DNA from: Pelagibacterium flavum | GTDB lineage: Bacteria > Pseudomonadota > Alphaproteobacteria > Rhizobiales > Devosiaceae | Assembly (NCBI RefSeq): GCF_025854335.1 | Contig: NZ_CP107716.1 | Location: 606,001 to 670,000, forward strand | Length of the DNA: 64,000 bases | Direction of reading: 5' to 3' | Shown here: positions 7,236 to 14,939 of the stretch, one piece after another | Layout: each line of letters begins with the position of its first letter | Numbering within the stretch: the first letter of the stretch is position 1 | Position numbers and translations under genes: made by a program | The notes under the pieces: generated by a model | Database searches by the model: none | The model's input: only the letters and a program-made list of their open reading frames with translations | Told to the model about the DNA's origin: nothing

Positions 7236-8395
7236 TGGGCCACCGACACAAGGGTCGCCCAACCGCGCGAGTCGGTGGAGGCCTCGTGCTTGAGGACGTA
7301 TTTGGCTTCCGGGTCGGACGAGAAGATCTCAAGGGTCGCCTCGTGCTCGTTGACGGCATAGAGCATGGGAGCTTCCGCGTCGGTGGCGGAGAGCGAAATG
7401 ACGCCTTCGACATGGGTGCGGTAGAGCACCGTGTCTTCGGAAACATCATAGGCCCAGATTTCCTCGGACGCGTTCTTGTGGGAACCGTCATAGGGCTCTG
7501 AGTGCATCGTCACGAACAGGATGTCTGCAGTGGGGCTGTAGGCGAACAGATCGTAGCCGCCAGGTGCCCAGGCATCCTCGACATCGTCGGTGATTGAAGC
7601 CGTGTCGAGCAGAGCAACCGCCTCGCCCGAATCGTCAACTGTAATCAGATCACCATGGTAGGTGATGAAGGCCAGGGCTTCGCCGATGCGTTTGCCGGGA
7701 ATGAAGATGGGATTTTCGTCGGGATCGAATATGGCTTCGGAAACCGAACGGGTCGCCTCGCTGCCGTCGGCGCCCAGATCGAAGCTGGCAAAAGTGCCAT
7801 CGCCGCAGGCGGTGGAAAAGCCATACCCTTCGAGGGTGGGATAGATGCCGAAGCAACCGGGCGTCGGGACTTCCTGGATCACTTCACCGGCCTCGACATC
7901 GACCACGGTGACCGATGTGGCAGGGGTGGCGTTCTGGACATAGACCAGTTTGCCGTCGGCGCTCATGGCCAGATATGGCGCGTAGGCTGCCACCATGGCC
8001 GCCTTGGCGGGCAGGATGATTTCGGACGTGATGGACAGGGTCGCGACGTCATAGATTTCGAGCACGTGCTCGATATCGCCATGGGTGATACGGGTCATGT
8101 AGGTGGACTGGCCGTAAGCGGTGGTCCCGTCGGGCGAGATCAGCATCTGGCCCATGGCGCCGGCGGTGAGGTTGCCCTTGTAGGTCAAATCTTCGGCCGA
8201 CCAGACCTGAATCGACCCGGCACCATCCCAAGACTGGGCGTTGGAAAATATGTTTGGACCCGGATCGATCGTCTCCTTGACCGTAAGGGTCTCGGGAGCG
8301 ATCGGTTCGGGCGTATCAGCATTGTCCTGCGCGTATGCCGGAAGCGTCAGGGCAGTGCCAAGAGCCAGTGCCAGAAGATAGGGTTGCCTCACCAT
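7232..8395 (-). CDS. aauB: Aromatic amine dehydrogenase heavy chain
   Basis: This is the large beta-propeller subunit, 387 residues from the start at 8395, where GGAG lies seven nt upstream; the ATG at 8407 is an alternative. A signal peptide ends at PAYAQ. The protein carries blade-like repeats, and segments such as VQNATPATSVTVVDV, ACGDGTFASFDLG and APGGYDLFAY match aromatic amine dehydrogenase better than methylamine dehydrogenase. It pairs with the TTQ light chain in the periplasm as an alpha2beta2 enzyme. It is the first gene of the operon and is divergent from an AraC regulator. Confidence 0.93.
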   Translation of the reverse strand: MVRQPYLLALALGTALTLPAYAQDNADTPEPIAPETLTVKETIDPGPNIFSNAQSWDGAGSIQVWSAEDLTYKGNLTAGAMGQMLISPDGTTAYGQSTYMTRITHGDIEHVLEIYDVATLSITSEIILPAKAAMVAAYAPYLAMSADGKLVYVQNATPATSVTVVDVEAGEVIQEVPTPGCFGIYPTLEGYGFSTACGDGTFASFDLGADGSEATRSVSEAIFDPDENPIFIPGKRIGEALAFITYHGDLITVDDSGEAVALLDTASITDDVEDAWAPGGYDLFAYSPTADILFVTMHSEPYDGSHKNASEEIWAYDVSEDTVLYRTHVEGVISLSATDAEAPMLYAVNEHEATLEIFSSDPEAKYVLKHEASTDSRGWATLVSVAQ

Positions 8396-8561
8396 GCGGG
8401 TCTCCATCGCGTTCAATGGCGGCAAGCTTAGGCAGGGCGTGCGCGCCGGCGCTATCCAGTTTGACTCTGATTGGTGCATAAATTTTGGGCAATAAAAGTC
8501 ATTGACCAATTTGAAGGCTGGTGGCTAGCATGGCTGCGGATCAACCTCTGGTCGCCCGTCT
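8396..8561. promoter_or_regulatory. Divergent promoter region, aauB / araC-type gene
   Basis: This 166-bp AT-richer gap between divergently transcribed genes must hold both promoters and, probably, the regulator's binding sites. I could not pick out a convincing -35/-10 pair or a clear AraC-type direct repeat by eye. Confidence 0.35.
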
Positions 8562-9485
8562 ATGCTTGCCTTCCATCACGCTGATTATGCCGACGCCTTC
8601 GAGCAGGAAACTGGACTCGTGGGCTGGTCGCAGCATTACGACCAGCTCGGGCGTGGCCGGTACTCAGGCAGTATCGATACGCTGGCCCTGCCAGGCATGA
8701 CGATCTATCGCGAAAGGATCGGTGTTCCGATCCTGCAGGAATCGGCCGGACCAAAGGGACGGGTGCTGTTTGCCATTCCACTGGGGGCAGACGGGAGCTG
8801 GCGGGTGGAGGCAAGCGCGCTGGCCAGCCGGTCGCTGGCGATCGCGCCGGGCGGACAGGAGGTGGTGATCGTAGGCAGCGCGCCGTCGGACCTTTTGATC
8901 GTGAGCGTGGAAACCGAATTGCTCAAAGCCCATCTCCCCGAGATGGATTTTTCAACGCCAGCCATGCTCGAGCGGTGCCCGCAGGTGCAAGGGATGACCG
9001 ACTGGCTGCTGTCGCTGCTTGAGGCGCATCGGACCGGGCGGGCACCGGCCGGTGCGCAATACGACCAGGTGCTCAAGGGCTTGCTGCTCGATCGCCTTGT
9101 GAGCTTGGCAGGAAGCGCCAAAGGCGCTGGCATATTGTTCTGCCCGACCGTCGCAAGCAACTACCGGCGTGTCCGCGACTATATCGCAACCCAGGCAGGC
9201 GAGCCGTTATCGGTGGGGGAAATGGCCCAAGCCATCGGGATGGAGCCGGTGCAATTGCGGGCGCTGTTCAGGCACGTCACCGGGTTGTCGCCGAGCGAAT
9301 GGATACGGATCAAACGTCTCGACGCGGTACGGCGGGAATTGTCGAACGGCGTAGGGGCGGGCCAGACCGTATCTGATGTGGCGATGAACTGGGGGTTCTG
9401 GCATCTGGGACGATTTGCCCAGTATTACGCCGCCAAGTTTGGCGAGACGCCGTCCGAGACGCTGGCCCGAAGCCGGACCACCTGA
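8562..9485 (+). CDS. AraC family regulator of the amine dehydrogenase operon
   Basis: This 307-residue protein has an N-terminal ligand/dimerisation domain (about residues 1-190) and a C-terminal AraC double helix-turn-helix (about 200-305). The DNA-binding region includes SVGEMAQAIGMEPVQLRALF and VSDVAMNWGFWHLGRFAQYY. The gene is divergent from aauB, which suggests control by an aromatic amine, as FeaR does for phenethylamine oxidation in E. coli. The regulator-target pairing is inferred from position. Its stop lies 7 nt from the fdxA stop, marking one edge of the inserted block. Confidence 0.9.
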   Translation: MLAFHHADYADAFEQETGLVGWSQHYDQLGRGRYSGSIDTLALPGMTIYRERIGVPILQESAGPKGRVLFAIPLGADGSWRVEASALASRSLAIAPGGQEVVIVGSAPSDLLIVSVETELLKAHLPEMDFSTPAMLERCPQVQGMTDWLLSLLEAHRTGRAPAGAQYDQVLKGLLLDRLVSLAGSAKGAGILFCPTVASNYRRVRDYIATQAGEPLSVGEMAQAIGMEPVQLRALFRHVTGLSPSEWIRIKRLDAVRRELSNGVGAGQTVSDVAMNWGFWHLGRFAQYYAAKFGETPSETLARSRTT

Positions 9486-9492
9486 TTCCGGA

Positions 9493-9831
9493 TCAATCGC
9501 CTTCGCCGGGCTCTTCGGAGAAATACTTCTCGAACTTGCCTTCGACGCCATCCATTTCCTTGGCTTCAGGCAATTCGTCCCGCTTTTCGGTCAGATTGGG
9601 CCAGACCGATGCGTATTTGGTGTTGATCTCAAGCCACTTTTCCAACCCCGGCTCGGTATCGGGCTTGATGGCGTCCGCGGGGCACTCAGGCTCGCACACC
9701 CCGCAGTCGATGCACTCGTCGGGGTGGATGACCAGCATGTTTTCACCTTCATAAAAACAATCGACCGGGCAGACTTCCACGCAGTCGGTGTATTTGCATT
9801 TGATGCAATTGTCGGTGACGACATAGGTCAT
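9493..9831 (-). CDS. fdxA: Ferredoxin FdxA (7Fe type)
   Basis: The start at 9831 gives a 112-residue protein beginning [20 protein letters not shown]. The longer open frame upstream is discarded because FdxA proteins begin here. Two cysteine clusters are visible ([14 protein letters not shown] and [12 protein letters not shown]), as in [3Fe-4S][4Fe-4S] ferredoxins of the FdxA family. It is a cytoplasmic low-potential electron carrier. It follows the helicase and S4 genes on the same strand, a conserved order. Confidence 0.95.
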   Translation of the reverse strand: MTYVVTDNCIKCKYTDCVEVCPVDCFYEGENMLVIHPDECIDCGVCEPECPADAIKPDTEPGLEKWLEINTKYASVWPNLTEKRDELPEAKEMDGVEGKFEKYFSEEPGEGD

Positions 9832-9969
9832 GGGGCAATCCTGATAGCTGGCTGGTGTGAGGAAATGGCCAAGCGCATGCTTGCTAAACGGTTTTGGCGC
9901 GGCTTTCAAGGCACCCGCTTGCCAAGAAAGCGCGGCAAAAGCGATCAGGATTCCGGTTTTTCCAGGGTC

Positions 9970-10005
9970 GGCAGATTGTCGTTTCTTTCGAAACGCCGAT
10001 CTGCC
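9970..10005. repeat. Imperfect hairpin between S4 gene and fdxA
   Basis: Outer arms GGCAGAT/ATCTGCC enclose inner arms CGTTTC/GAAACG. It lies just 3' of the S4 gene and next to palindromic repeat copy b. It may be a degenerate relative of that family or a transcription attenuator. Confidence 0.45.
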
Positions 10006-10012
10006 TCCCTTC

Positions 10013-10342
10013 TTAGTTTTCGGGCTTCCGAACCGAAAAAGTGGGAGCCACTTTTTCTGGAAGCCCTTGAGGCGAAATATCCTCGTAAAGGGTTGCCGCA
10101 ACGGTTGCCGAACCGCGCCGATCGGCATTTGCCACGATGCGCAACACCCGCAATCTCGTGTGGATCTGGATCGTCAATCCGTCGCCTGCACCAACCTTGC
10201 GATCAGTGTCGAGAACGCGCTGGCCATTGACCCGCACGGCGCCGGATTCAATGAGTTTCTGGGCCAGTGTGCGGGTCTTGGTGATGCGGGCATGCCAGAG
10301 CCATTTGTCGAGGCGCTGGCGGTCCGGCGTCTCGGCAGGCAT
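10013..10342 (-). CDS. S4 domain RNA-binding protein (Hsp15-like)
   Basis: This 109-residue protein has an S4 domain at residues 8-70 ([21 protein letters not shown], then GAVRVNGQ). Hsp15 family proteins bind stalled 50S subunits carrying peptidyl-tRNA. The start is 5 nt downstream of the helicase stop, so the two are co-transcribed. The last 17 or so residues (from LPEKVAPTF onward) and the stop codon are encoded by palindromic repeat copy b, suggesting the repeat inserted at or into the original 3' end. Confidence 0.88.
   Translation of the reverse strand: MPAETPDRQRLDKWLWHARITKTRTLAQKLIESGAVRVNGQRVLDTDRKVGAGDGLTIQIHTRLRVLRIVANADRRGSATVAATLYEDISPQGLPEKVAPTFSVRKPEN
10022..10066 (+). repeat. 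Two-stem palindromic repeat, copy b
   Basis: Outer arms GGGCTTCC/GGAAGCCC, conserved GAACCG, then inner arms AAAAAGTGG/CCACTTTTT. It lies inside the S4 gene and encodes its C-terminal tail. Confidence 0.82.
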
Positions 10343-10347
10343 CGGCC

Positions 10348-13293
10348 CTATTTGCGGGTCTTGAGCGCGGCGAGCGCTGCAAAGGGCGAATCGGGATCGA
10401 TGGGCTTTTCGCGGCGTTCGGGGCGGGGCCGATCGTTTCCACGGTTCTCATGGCCACGATTGTCATGATGTCCGCCCTTGCCGGGTTGGCCCGATTTTCC
10501 GCCCTTGCCCTTGAAACGCTGCTGGCCCCCGGGGCGCGGAGGACGATTGCCCTCACGCTTGCCGCGTTCGGGACGGGTGCGCTCGGGACGGCGACCGGCC
10601 GGGAACCACACTTCGTCGAACTCGGGTTCGGCGGGTGTCGCTGCATCAGATTCGGCAGGCACCGGTGCGGGTTCGGCATCGGCGGTTGCCTCGGGAGCGG
10701 GCACGGACTCGTCAGTGACGGCTTCGGTCACCGCCTCGACGGGAGCCCCTTCGAGCGCCGCTTCGGCCAGGGGTGTGGCAGGTGCGGCTTCGGCGTGAGC
10801 GACATCAGCAGAAGGCGTTTCTGGCGCCTCAGCGGGCGTTGTTTCGGCCGGCGCCTTGGGGGTGCGGCGAAGGCGGTAGCCCAAGGATTTCAGAATCGAG
10901 GCAAAGTCCTCGCCAGCACAGCCCAAAAGCGAGGTCATTTCGACGGTGACCCGGAAGCCGTTGGCCTCGGCGGCGCCTTCGGGCGGCGGCGTATCGACGG
11001 GGCGGTTGGCGTCATAGGCGACGAGCGGGCGAATGATGTCGGCGAGGCGCTCGAGGATATCGACGCGCACGATGCGCTCGCCGGCGACCTTGAAGCCCGC
11101 GACCTCGTATAGGCGGCGGTCGAAAGTGGGATCGATGGGGAAGGAGGTGCGGCCCGAGAGGATAATGTGGGGCAATTCGGAAATGCCCGGCTGGCGCACG
11201 CCGCCATGTTTGAGCCCCCAAAGGATCAGAGCCAGCTCACGCGGGGCGGGCTTGAGGGTCAGGGGCAGATAGATATGGTGGGCACCAAATTTCACGCCGA
11301 GCTTGCGCAGCTTGGCGCGGGTGTCCTGATCGAGACCTTTGACCTCTTCAGCGATTTCGGGGCGCGCAATGATGCCCAGATTTTCGGCCAGCCGGAAAGC
11401 AATGCCGCGGGCGGCGCCTTCGAGTTCGGCCGGTTCGAGCAGGGCAATGACCTGTTCAAGCTGGGTGTTGATGTGGTGGCGCAGCCAGAGCGAAAGCCGA
11501 TCCTCGACCTTTTCGAGATCAGGGCTCGAAAGACTTTCATCGGCCAGGATGATGACGCGGGGGGCAAAAAGCGTTGCGCCTTCGGCCAGTTCGGCAACCA
11601 ATTCACCGCGCCAGCGGATCACGCCATCGGTCGCCAGCACGAACTCCTCATTGGGAGCGCCAGCCAGGCGGTCCGCGCGCCGGGCGATTTCCGGAGCGAC
11701 GACGGAGGTGGCCGCGGTGCGCAGGTTTTTGGAATCGGCTTCGCCGTCGATGCGCGAGAGCGTGAATCGGAACCCTTCGATCGTGCCGATGACATGGCCT
11801 TCGATCGCAAGTTCGCCTTTTTCGGTGATTTCTGGTGATACCATCTGCTTGTCTCTAAGATGACGCATCAGCACACTGGTCCGCCGGTCGACGAAACGCT
11901 GGATAAGCCTTTCGTGCAGGGCGTCGGACAAAGCGTCCTCGATCGCTCGGGTCGTTTTCTGCCAGTGAGTGGGGTCTTCCAGCCAGTTCCTGCGGTTAGA
12001 AATGAAGGTCCAGGTCCGAATCTGGCGGATTCGGTTGGACAGCGTATCGATGTCGCCAACCGTATTGTCGCAGAACCTGACCTGCTCGGCAATCCAATCA
12101 GCGTCTATCCGTCCAGCTAATGCAAGGCCGGAAAATACGCGGGTGACGATTTCCCCATGGGCGGCGGGAGAAATGTCGCGGAAATCGGGGATCTGGCAGC
12201 AAGCCCAGGCCATCTCGACCCGTTCACGCGAATTGGCCAGTTGTCCTTCTTCGCGGCGGAGGAGAAATTCGAGGGCCCGCTGGTCGGTGGCGACGGGGAC
12301 GCGGGTGAGGGCCGGGTGCTCGGGCGTGACCTCCAGGCTGTTGTGCAGCGCCGAAAGGGACGAAAAATCAAGATCGCGATTGCGCCACTGAAGCTGTTTG
12401 ACGGGCGCGAAATCATGGGCTTCGAGGGCGGCAATGGTTTCCTCGTCAAAGGAATCGGTGCCGCCGGTCACACCAAACGTTCCGTCGCGCATGTGGCGTC
12501 CGGCGCGCCCGGCGATCTGGCCGATTTCGGCAGGAGTCAGGGGGCGGAACTGCCGGCCGTCATATTTGGAATCGGAGGCAAAGGCGACATGGGTGACGTC
12601 GAGATTGAGCCCCATGCCGATGGCGTCAGTAGCGACGAGAAATTCGACATCGCCGTTCTGGAACAAATCGACCTGGGCGTTGCGGGTGCGCGGGGAGAGC
12701 GAGCCCATGACAACGGCCGCTCCGCCACGCTCGCGGCGCAACAGTTCGGCAATCGCGTAAACTTCCGAGGCGGAAAAGGCGACGATGGCCGAGCGGCGCG
12801 GCAGGCGCGAGATCTTTCGCGAACCGGCCCAGCTCAGCTGGGAAAAGCGTGGGCGGAAGGTGATGTCGGCGTGGGGCAAAAGGCGTCGGATGACCGGCTC
12901 CATGGTCTGGGCGCCCAAGAGCAGGGTTTCGGCGCGACCGCGTGCATGCAGCAGGCGGTCGGTAAAGACGTGACCGCGATCGAAATCGGTGGCGGTCTGA
13001 ATTTCGTCTATGGCCACAAAATCGGCCATCATGTCGGTGGGCATGGCCTCGACCGTGGCGACCCAGTAACGGGCGGCCTTGGGCACGATGCGCTCTTCAC
13101 CAGTGACCAGCGCGACCGATGATTCCCCGGCCCGTTCGACGACCCGGTTATAGACCTCGCGCGCCAAAAGGCGCAGCGGCAGGCCGATAACGCCCGAGCG
13201 ATAGGCCAGCATGCGCTCGATGGCATAGTGGGTTTTGCCCGTATTGGTTGGGCCGAGCACGGCCTTTACGGCCTGGGATACAATTGCGTTCAT
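10348..13293 (-). CDS. Suv3-like superfamily 2 RNA/DNA helicase
   Basis: The start at 13293 (MNAIVSQAVKAVLG) is preferred to an upstream TTG. This roughly 981-residue protein has the P-loop GPTNTGKTHYA (about residues 14-24), a DEIQTA Walker B motif, SLSPRTR and the C-terminal helicase lobe motif QIAGRAGRH. These match the mitochondrial Suv3 family. The C-terminal third is unusual: an Ala/Glu/Pro-rich linker (about 800-890), then a Gly/Arg/Lys-rich basic tail (about 900-970) likely to bind RNA. A role in RNA turnover is probable. It heads the helicase-S4 transcript, and a LexA-box-like site lies about 100 bp upstream. Confidence 0.92.
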   Translation of the reverse strand: MNAIVSQAVKAVLGPTNTGKTHYAIERMLAYRSGVIGLPLRLLAREVYNRVVERAGESSVALVTGEERIVPKAARYWVATVEAMPTDMMADFVAIDEIQTATDFDRGHVFTDRLLHARGRAETLLLGAQTMEPVIRRLLPHADITFRPRFSQLSWAGSRKISRLPRRSAIVAFSASEVYAIAELLRRERGGAAVVMGSLSPRTRNAQVDLFQNGDVEFLVATDAIGMGLNLDVTHVAFASDSKYDGRQFRPLTPAEIGQIAGRAGRHMRDGTFGVTGGTDSFDEETIAALEAHDFAPVKQLQWRNRDLDFSSLSALHNSLEVTPEHPALTRVPVATDQRALEFLLRREEGQLANSRERVEMAWACCQIPDFRDISPAAHGEIVTRVFSGLALAGRIDADWIAEQVRFCDNTVGDIDTLSNRIRQIRTWTFISNRRNWLEDPTHWQKTTRAIEDALSDALHERLIQRFVDRRTSVLMRHLRDKQMVSPEITEKGELAIEGHVIGTIEGFRFTLSRIDGEADSKNLRTAATSVVAPEIARRADRLAGAPNEEFVLATDGVIRWRGELVAELAEGATLFAPRVIILADESLSSPDLEKVEDRLSLWLRHHINTQLEQVIALLEPAELEGAARGIAFRLAENLGIIARPEIAEEVKGLDQDTRAKLRKLGVKFGAHHIYLPLTLKPAPRELALILWGLKHGGVRQPGISELPHIILSGRTSFPIDPTFDRRLYEVAGFKVAGERIVRVDILERLADIIRPLVAYDANRPVDTPPPEGAAEANGFRVTVEMTSLLGCAGEDFASILKSLGYRLRRTPKAPAETTPAEAPETPSADVAHAEAAPATPLAEAALEGAPVEAVTEAVTDESVPAPEATADAEPAPVPAESDAATPAEPEFDEVWFPAGRRPERTRPERGKREGNRPPRPGGQQRFKGKGGKSGQPGKGGHHDNRGHENRGNDRPRPERREKPIDPDSPFAALAALKTRK

Positions 13294-13735
13294 CGGCTCT
13301 GGGAAAGGGCAAGGGTAAAGTCTTTTGCCCCGCAAGGTGGTGTATCAAAGCGGGAAAGGCAATGGCCGGACGGCGGGCAAATTTAACAATTTGAACGAAA
13401 ACGGAACAAACGCGAACCGAATCGGGGAGCGGGACTGAATCCCGATTTGTTCCCTACAGCATATGGTGGTGGGGTTGGGCCATGGGCACTAAAGCGGTGC
13501 CAATCGCGATCGTGGTCGCGAAAAAGGCGTCAAAACCGTTCATTCCGGTTACCAGTCGGTTAACAGAGCTGGAATCGAGGCAAGTGCTGACGAGGCGTTA
13601 AGCCAATTTTTTTATCCGGAAGGGGAGCGTAAAGACGCGATGACCCGGTTGCCGGGGCAAAAATTCTTTCATTTTGACGAAAAAGACTTTGACCGTCCCG
13701 AAATGGGACGCGGAGGGTGTTGCGGTGGGGAGGAT
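13294..13735. other. 442-bp intergenic region with SOS-like box
   Basis: This gap separates the divergent helicase and AAA ATPase genes. It contains a LexA-type box, and after it a possible 39-codon frame (ATG at 13482, stop at 13599) encoding a basic peptide without a membrane segment. That frame has no clear ribosome-binding site and is not called as a gene. Confidence 0.4.
13393..13407. promoter_or_regulatory. Candidate alphaproteobacterial LexA box
   Basis: The sequence is GAAC-N7-GAAC with an A-rich spacer and flanking TTT/AAA. This matches the direct-repeat SOS box known in Alphaproteobacteria (GTTC-N7-GTTC on the other strand). It lies 100 bp upstream of the helicase start. About two chance matches to the eight fixed bases are expected in a window of this size, so the spacer and flanks matter. 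Confidence 0.5.
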
Positions 13736-14269
13736 ATGAGCGAGAAATTTGTGGTGATTTCGGGCTGTTCGGGTGGGGGCAAGTCTACCCTGCTGACCGA
13801 ACTAGGCGCGCGCGGCTTTGCGACGGTCGAGGAGCCCGGACGCCGGATTGTTGCCCAAGAGATGGCCGGTGCCGGGCTTGCTTTACCGTGGATCGACATG
13901 GCTGCGTTTGCGCGAAAGGCCATGGCGCTGGCGCTGGAGGATCGGGCGCGGGTCGAGGACCAGCAGAGTTGGGTGTTTTTCGACAGGGGGCTGGTCGATG
14001 CCGCCGCGGCGCTTGATGCGGCGGGCCCGGACGGCTTGGATCGCGCTCTAATAGAAGCGAATCGCTATCATCGGACGGTTTTTCTGACCCCGCCCTGGCG
14101 CGAGATTTATGTGACCGATTCCGAACGCCAGCATGGGTTTGCGGAGGCGGTTGCCGAGTATGAGCGGTTGGAGGGGGCTTATCCGGCGCTTGGTTATGAT
14201 GTTGTCGTTCTTCCCAAGACCGGTGTTTCCGCGCGGGCCGACTTCATTCTGGACGCGCTTTGCGACTGA
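13736..14269 (+). CDS. AAA_28-type predicted ATPase/kinase
   Basis: The start at 13736 follows a strong GGGGAGG site; an upstream in-frame ATG at 13640 lacks one. The 177-residue protein has an early P-loop GCSGGGKST (residues 9-17), an EEPGRRI segment and a FFDRG motif resembling Walker B of small nucleotide-loop kinases. The family is common in Proteobacteria and its physiological role is unknown. The gene is monocistronic and precedes the ArsR/MFS pair. Confidence 0.82.
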   Translation: MSEKFVVISGCSGGGKSTLLTELGARGFATVEEPGRRIVAQEMAGAGLALPWIDMAAFARKAMALALEDRARVEDQQSWVFFDRGLVDAAAALDAAGPDGLDRALIEANRYHRTVFLTPPWREIYVTDSERQHGFAEAVAEYERLEGAYPALGYDVVVLPKTGVSARADFILDALCD

Positions 14270-14289
14270 TTGCAAATAAATGTTTGCAA
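14270..14289. promoter_or_regulatory. Candidate operator of the ArsR-type repressor
   Basis: A perfect inverted repeat TTGCAAA-N6-TTTGCAA lies 54 bp upstream of the repressor start. Further TTTGC/TTGCA half-sites follow up to the start codon. Placement and symmetry suggest autoregulation. Confidence 0.5.
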
Positions 14290-14342
14290 AATAATCTTTG
14301 CGATTGTAGCCTGATGGCAAATGACGCCATCGAGGCTTTGCA

Positions 14343-14939
14343 ATGCGTGAAATTTCCAGAATCGTACCCGATCCAAAAGCGCTCAAGGCGCTGACCCATC
14401 CCGACCGGCTCAAGATGCTCGGCATATTGCGCATGGAGGGTCCCCAGACCGCTACGACGCTGGCTGAACGGCTGGGGCTCAATTCGGGGGCGACGAGCTA
14501 TCATCTGCGGCAGCTGGCCGAGCACGGGTTCATCGAAGCCGATGAGGCGCGTGGCAACAGGCGCGACCGGTGGTGGAAGGCGCGGCACGAAGCCACGATG
14601 ATCGAACCCGCCGAGGCCGAGCCCGGCGAAGCCTACGACGCCAGCATGGCGATGATGCAATCGGTGGTCAGCCACCACGCGGCGGCGATGCAGCGGGCCC
14701 ATGAAGGGTTTGCCGATCTGCCCCAGGACTGGAAGAAGGCGCAGACCTTTTCCGATTACACCATCGCGATGTCTGCCGAGGCGGCGCAGGCGTTGGTGAG
14801 CGAGATCCACGCGCTTTTGATGCAGCACAAGGCCGAGGCGCCCGCGCCGGGTGAGGAATTGCCCGAGGGCTGGCGGCCCTTCACGGTGCATCTGCATGGC
14901 TTCCCCTATCGGCCCTTCGGCAAGGGAGAGGACAAATGA
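14343..14939 (+). CDS. ArsR-like winged-helix repressor
   Basis: This 198-residue protein has an N-terminal winged helix (residues 10-75: ALTHPDRLKMLGILR and GLNSGATSYHLRQLAEHGFI) of the HTH_20/ArsR type. A helical C-terminal domain of unknown ligand specificity follows. No cysteine metal-binding motif is seen. Its stop overlaps the start of an MFS pump (ATGA), so it most likely represses that pump until an inducer binds. The inducer is unknown. Confidence 0.88.
   Translation: MREISRIVPDPKALKALTHPDRLKMLGILRMEGPQTATTLAERLGLNSGATSYHLRQLAEHGFIEADEARGNRRDRWWKARHEATMIEPAEAEPGEAYDASMAMMQSVVSHHAAAMQRAHEGFADLPQDWKKAQTFSDYTIAMSAEAAQALVSEIHALLMQHKAEAPAPGEELPEGWRPFTVHLHGFPYRPFGKGEDK

Noticed and set aside
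13482..13601. 39-codon frame after the LexA-like box
   Set aside because: No clear ribosome-binding site or recognised family; kept only as a point to test.
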